Source: Mesostigma viride (lineage: Eukaryota; Streptophyta; Mesostigmatophyceae; Mesostigmatales; Mesostigmataceae). From it: 64,000 nt of DNA. Position numbers and translations under genes: made by a program. The stretch is from NCBI GenBank assembly GCA_009746045.1, contig RPFO01000877.1, positions 25,499 through 89,498 on the forward strand, in the 5' to 3' direction. Below, in pieces: positions 63,503 to 64,000 of this stretch (the first letter of the stretch is position 1; every line of letters begins with the position of its first letter). The notes under the pieces are model-generated. The model was not told the DNA's origin and ran no database searches. It worked only from the letters and a program-made list of their open reading frames with translations.

Positions 63503-63973
63503 ATGGACACGTACCGTGTAGGGGCGGCACACATGGATATGCTGGTGTGTGGCGTGTGCAAGCAGACCAAGGAAAAGTACATGTTCGACAGCCGCAACAG
63601 GAGGTACGCGGGGCTGTGCCGCGAGTGCAGGAGGGAGTCAGTGACCACGTACCGCAACACGCGTGACGGGTACTTCAGGCACCTCCTCGGAAGGGTGGGG
63701 CGACACACGAAGAGCCGCGACCAGCGCAGGGTCGTCATCAGCGACAAAGACCTGCAGGGGGTGTGGGAAAAGCAGGGTGGCAAGTGCGCGATCACCGGTA
63801 TGGACATGCAGCACGAGTACAAGTGGGATGGGCGGCGCGCGCCCCTCTCGGCGGCTATGGATCTGATCGACACCAACGCGGAGTACAGCCCAGGCAACAT
63901 CCAGCTCGTGTGCCAATTTGTGCATGACATGAAGGGCCGTACACCCTTGGGACGGTTTCTAGAAGAGAGATAA
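63503..63973 (+). CDS. HNH-like endonuclease, 156 aa
   Basis: ATG at 63503. N-terminal zinc ribbon (MLVCGVCKQTKEKYMFDS ... LCRECRRESV), then the nuclease core: KCAITGMDM, LSAAMDLIDTNAEYSPGN, IQLVCQFVHDMKG. The C-x-x-[TS]G-x-x-[ML] ... D-x-I-[DN]-x-x-x-x-Y-x-x-xN-x-x-x-V form is that of short HNH nucleases carried by giant viruses. The last residues FLEER stop at 63971-63973, near the window end. Confidence 0.65.
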   Translation: MDTYRVGAAHMDMLVCGVCKQTKEKYMFDSRNRRYAGLCRECRRESVTTYRNTRDGYFRHLLGRVGRHTKSRDQRRVVISDKDLQGVWEKQGGKCAITGMDMQHEYKWDGRRAPLSAAMDLIDTNAEYSPGNIQLVCQFVHDMKGRTPLGRFLEER

Positions 63974-64000
63974 ACGATAGACTTTACAATTCTGCCGATT

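Noticed and set aside
1-64000. tRNA, rRNA or riboswitch genes
   Set aside because: No cloverleaf with the conserved TTCGA loop and CCA-type end, and no rRNA core motif was noticed on either strand; a covariance-model search would be decisive.

Overview
The window reads as DNA of a large eukaryotic virus of the giant-virus (NCLDV) type, or of such a virus integrated in a protist or algal chromosome. It is GC-rich, with short, tightly packed genes on both strands. Marker genes support this: a D5-like primase-helicase, a herpes UL52-type archaeo-eukaryotic primase, an A22-type RuvC resolvase, a YqaJ/lambda-type exonuclease, a VLTF2/MYM-type zinc protein, a NifS-like cysteine desulfurase, HNH nucleases and a BRO/KilA-N-like gene. 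I see no rRNA, tRNA or CRISPR array. Against a plain free-virus genome stand canonical GT-AG introns, a nonautonomous LTR element, a 9.8-kb transposon-like insertion full of satellites, and many broken reading frames. At least thirteen breaks lie in runs of 5-7 G or C. Where I could judge, one base is usually missing, which suggests homopolymer miscalls; several others do not fit that and may be real decay.

Layout. 1-3.8 kb: small genes and two tandem membrane-protein paralogues. 3.8-8.6 kb: one spliced minus-strand gene for a monomeric class II (adenosylcobalamin-dependent) ribonucleotide reductase, with another ORF inside each of its three introns. 8.7-10.4 kb: small membrane proteins and a conserved viral gene. 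10.4-17.2 kb: a huge coiled-coil gene in pieces. 17.2-31.7 kb: a nucleotidyltransferase-like gene, the primase, a cobalamin adenosyltransferase with an 86-bp intron, a SLATT-type membrane protein, the recombination nucleases, D5 and an F-box gene. 31.7-41.5 kb: a 9,796-bp element with 29-bp terminal inverted repeats and a 3-bp target duplication, inserted near the 3' end of the F-box gene. 41.5-49 kb: a possible histone-fold protein with acidic tail, a RING/TRAF zinc protein, virion-like genes, and a large protein combining OTU protease and SET methyltransferase domains. 49.2-53.2 kb: a foldback element split by a 2.7-kb LTR element, then a 101-bp tandem repeat. 53.2-64 kb: an intron-containing gene, an ADP-ribosyltransferase-like gene, a SprT-like metalloprotease, NifS, VLTF2 and small genes.

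How the genes fit together. The reductase needs adenosylcobalamin, and the adenosyltransferase 11 kb away makes it, so the window appears to encode a B12-dependent route to deoxynucleotides; a 2-deoxyribosyltransferase-like ORF lies in one reductase intron. Primase, helicase, exonuclease and resolvase form a replication and recombination set. The F-box, RING/TRAF and OTU-SET proteins would act on host ubiquitin and chromatin. All assignments come from reading motifs by eye; no database search was possible.
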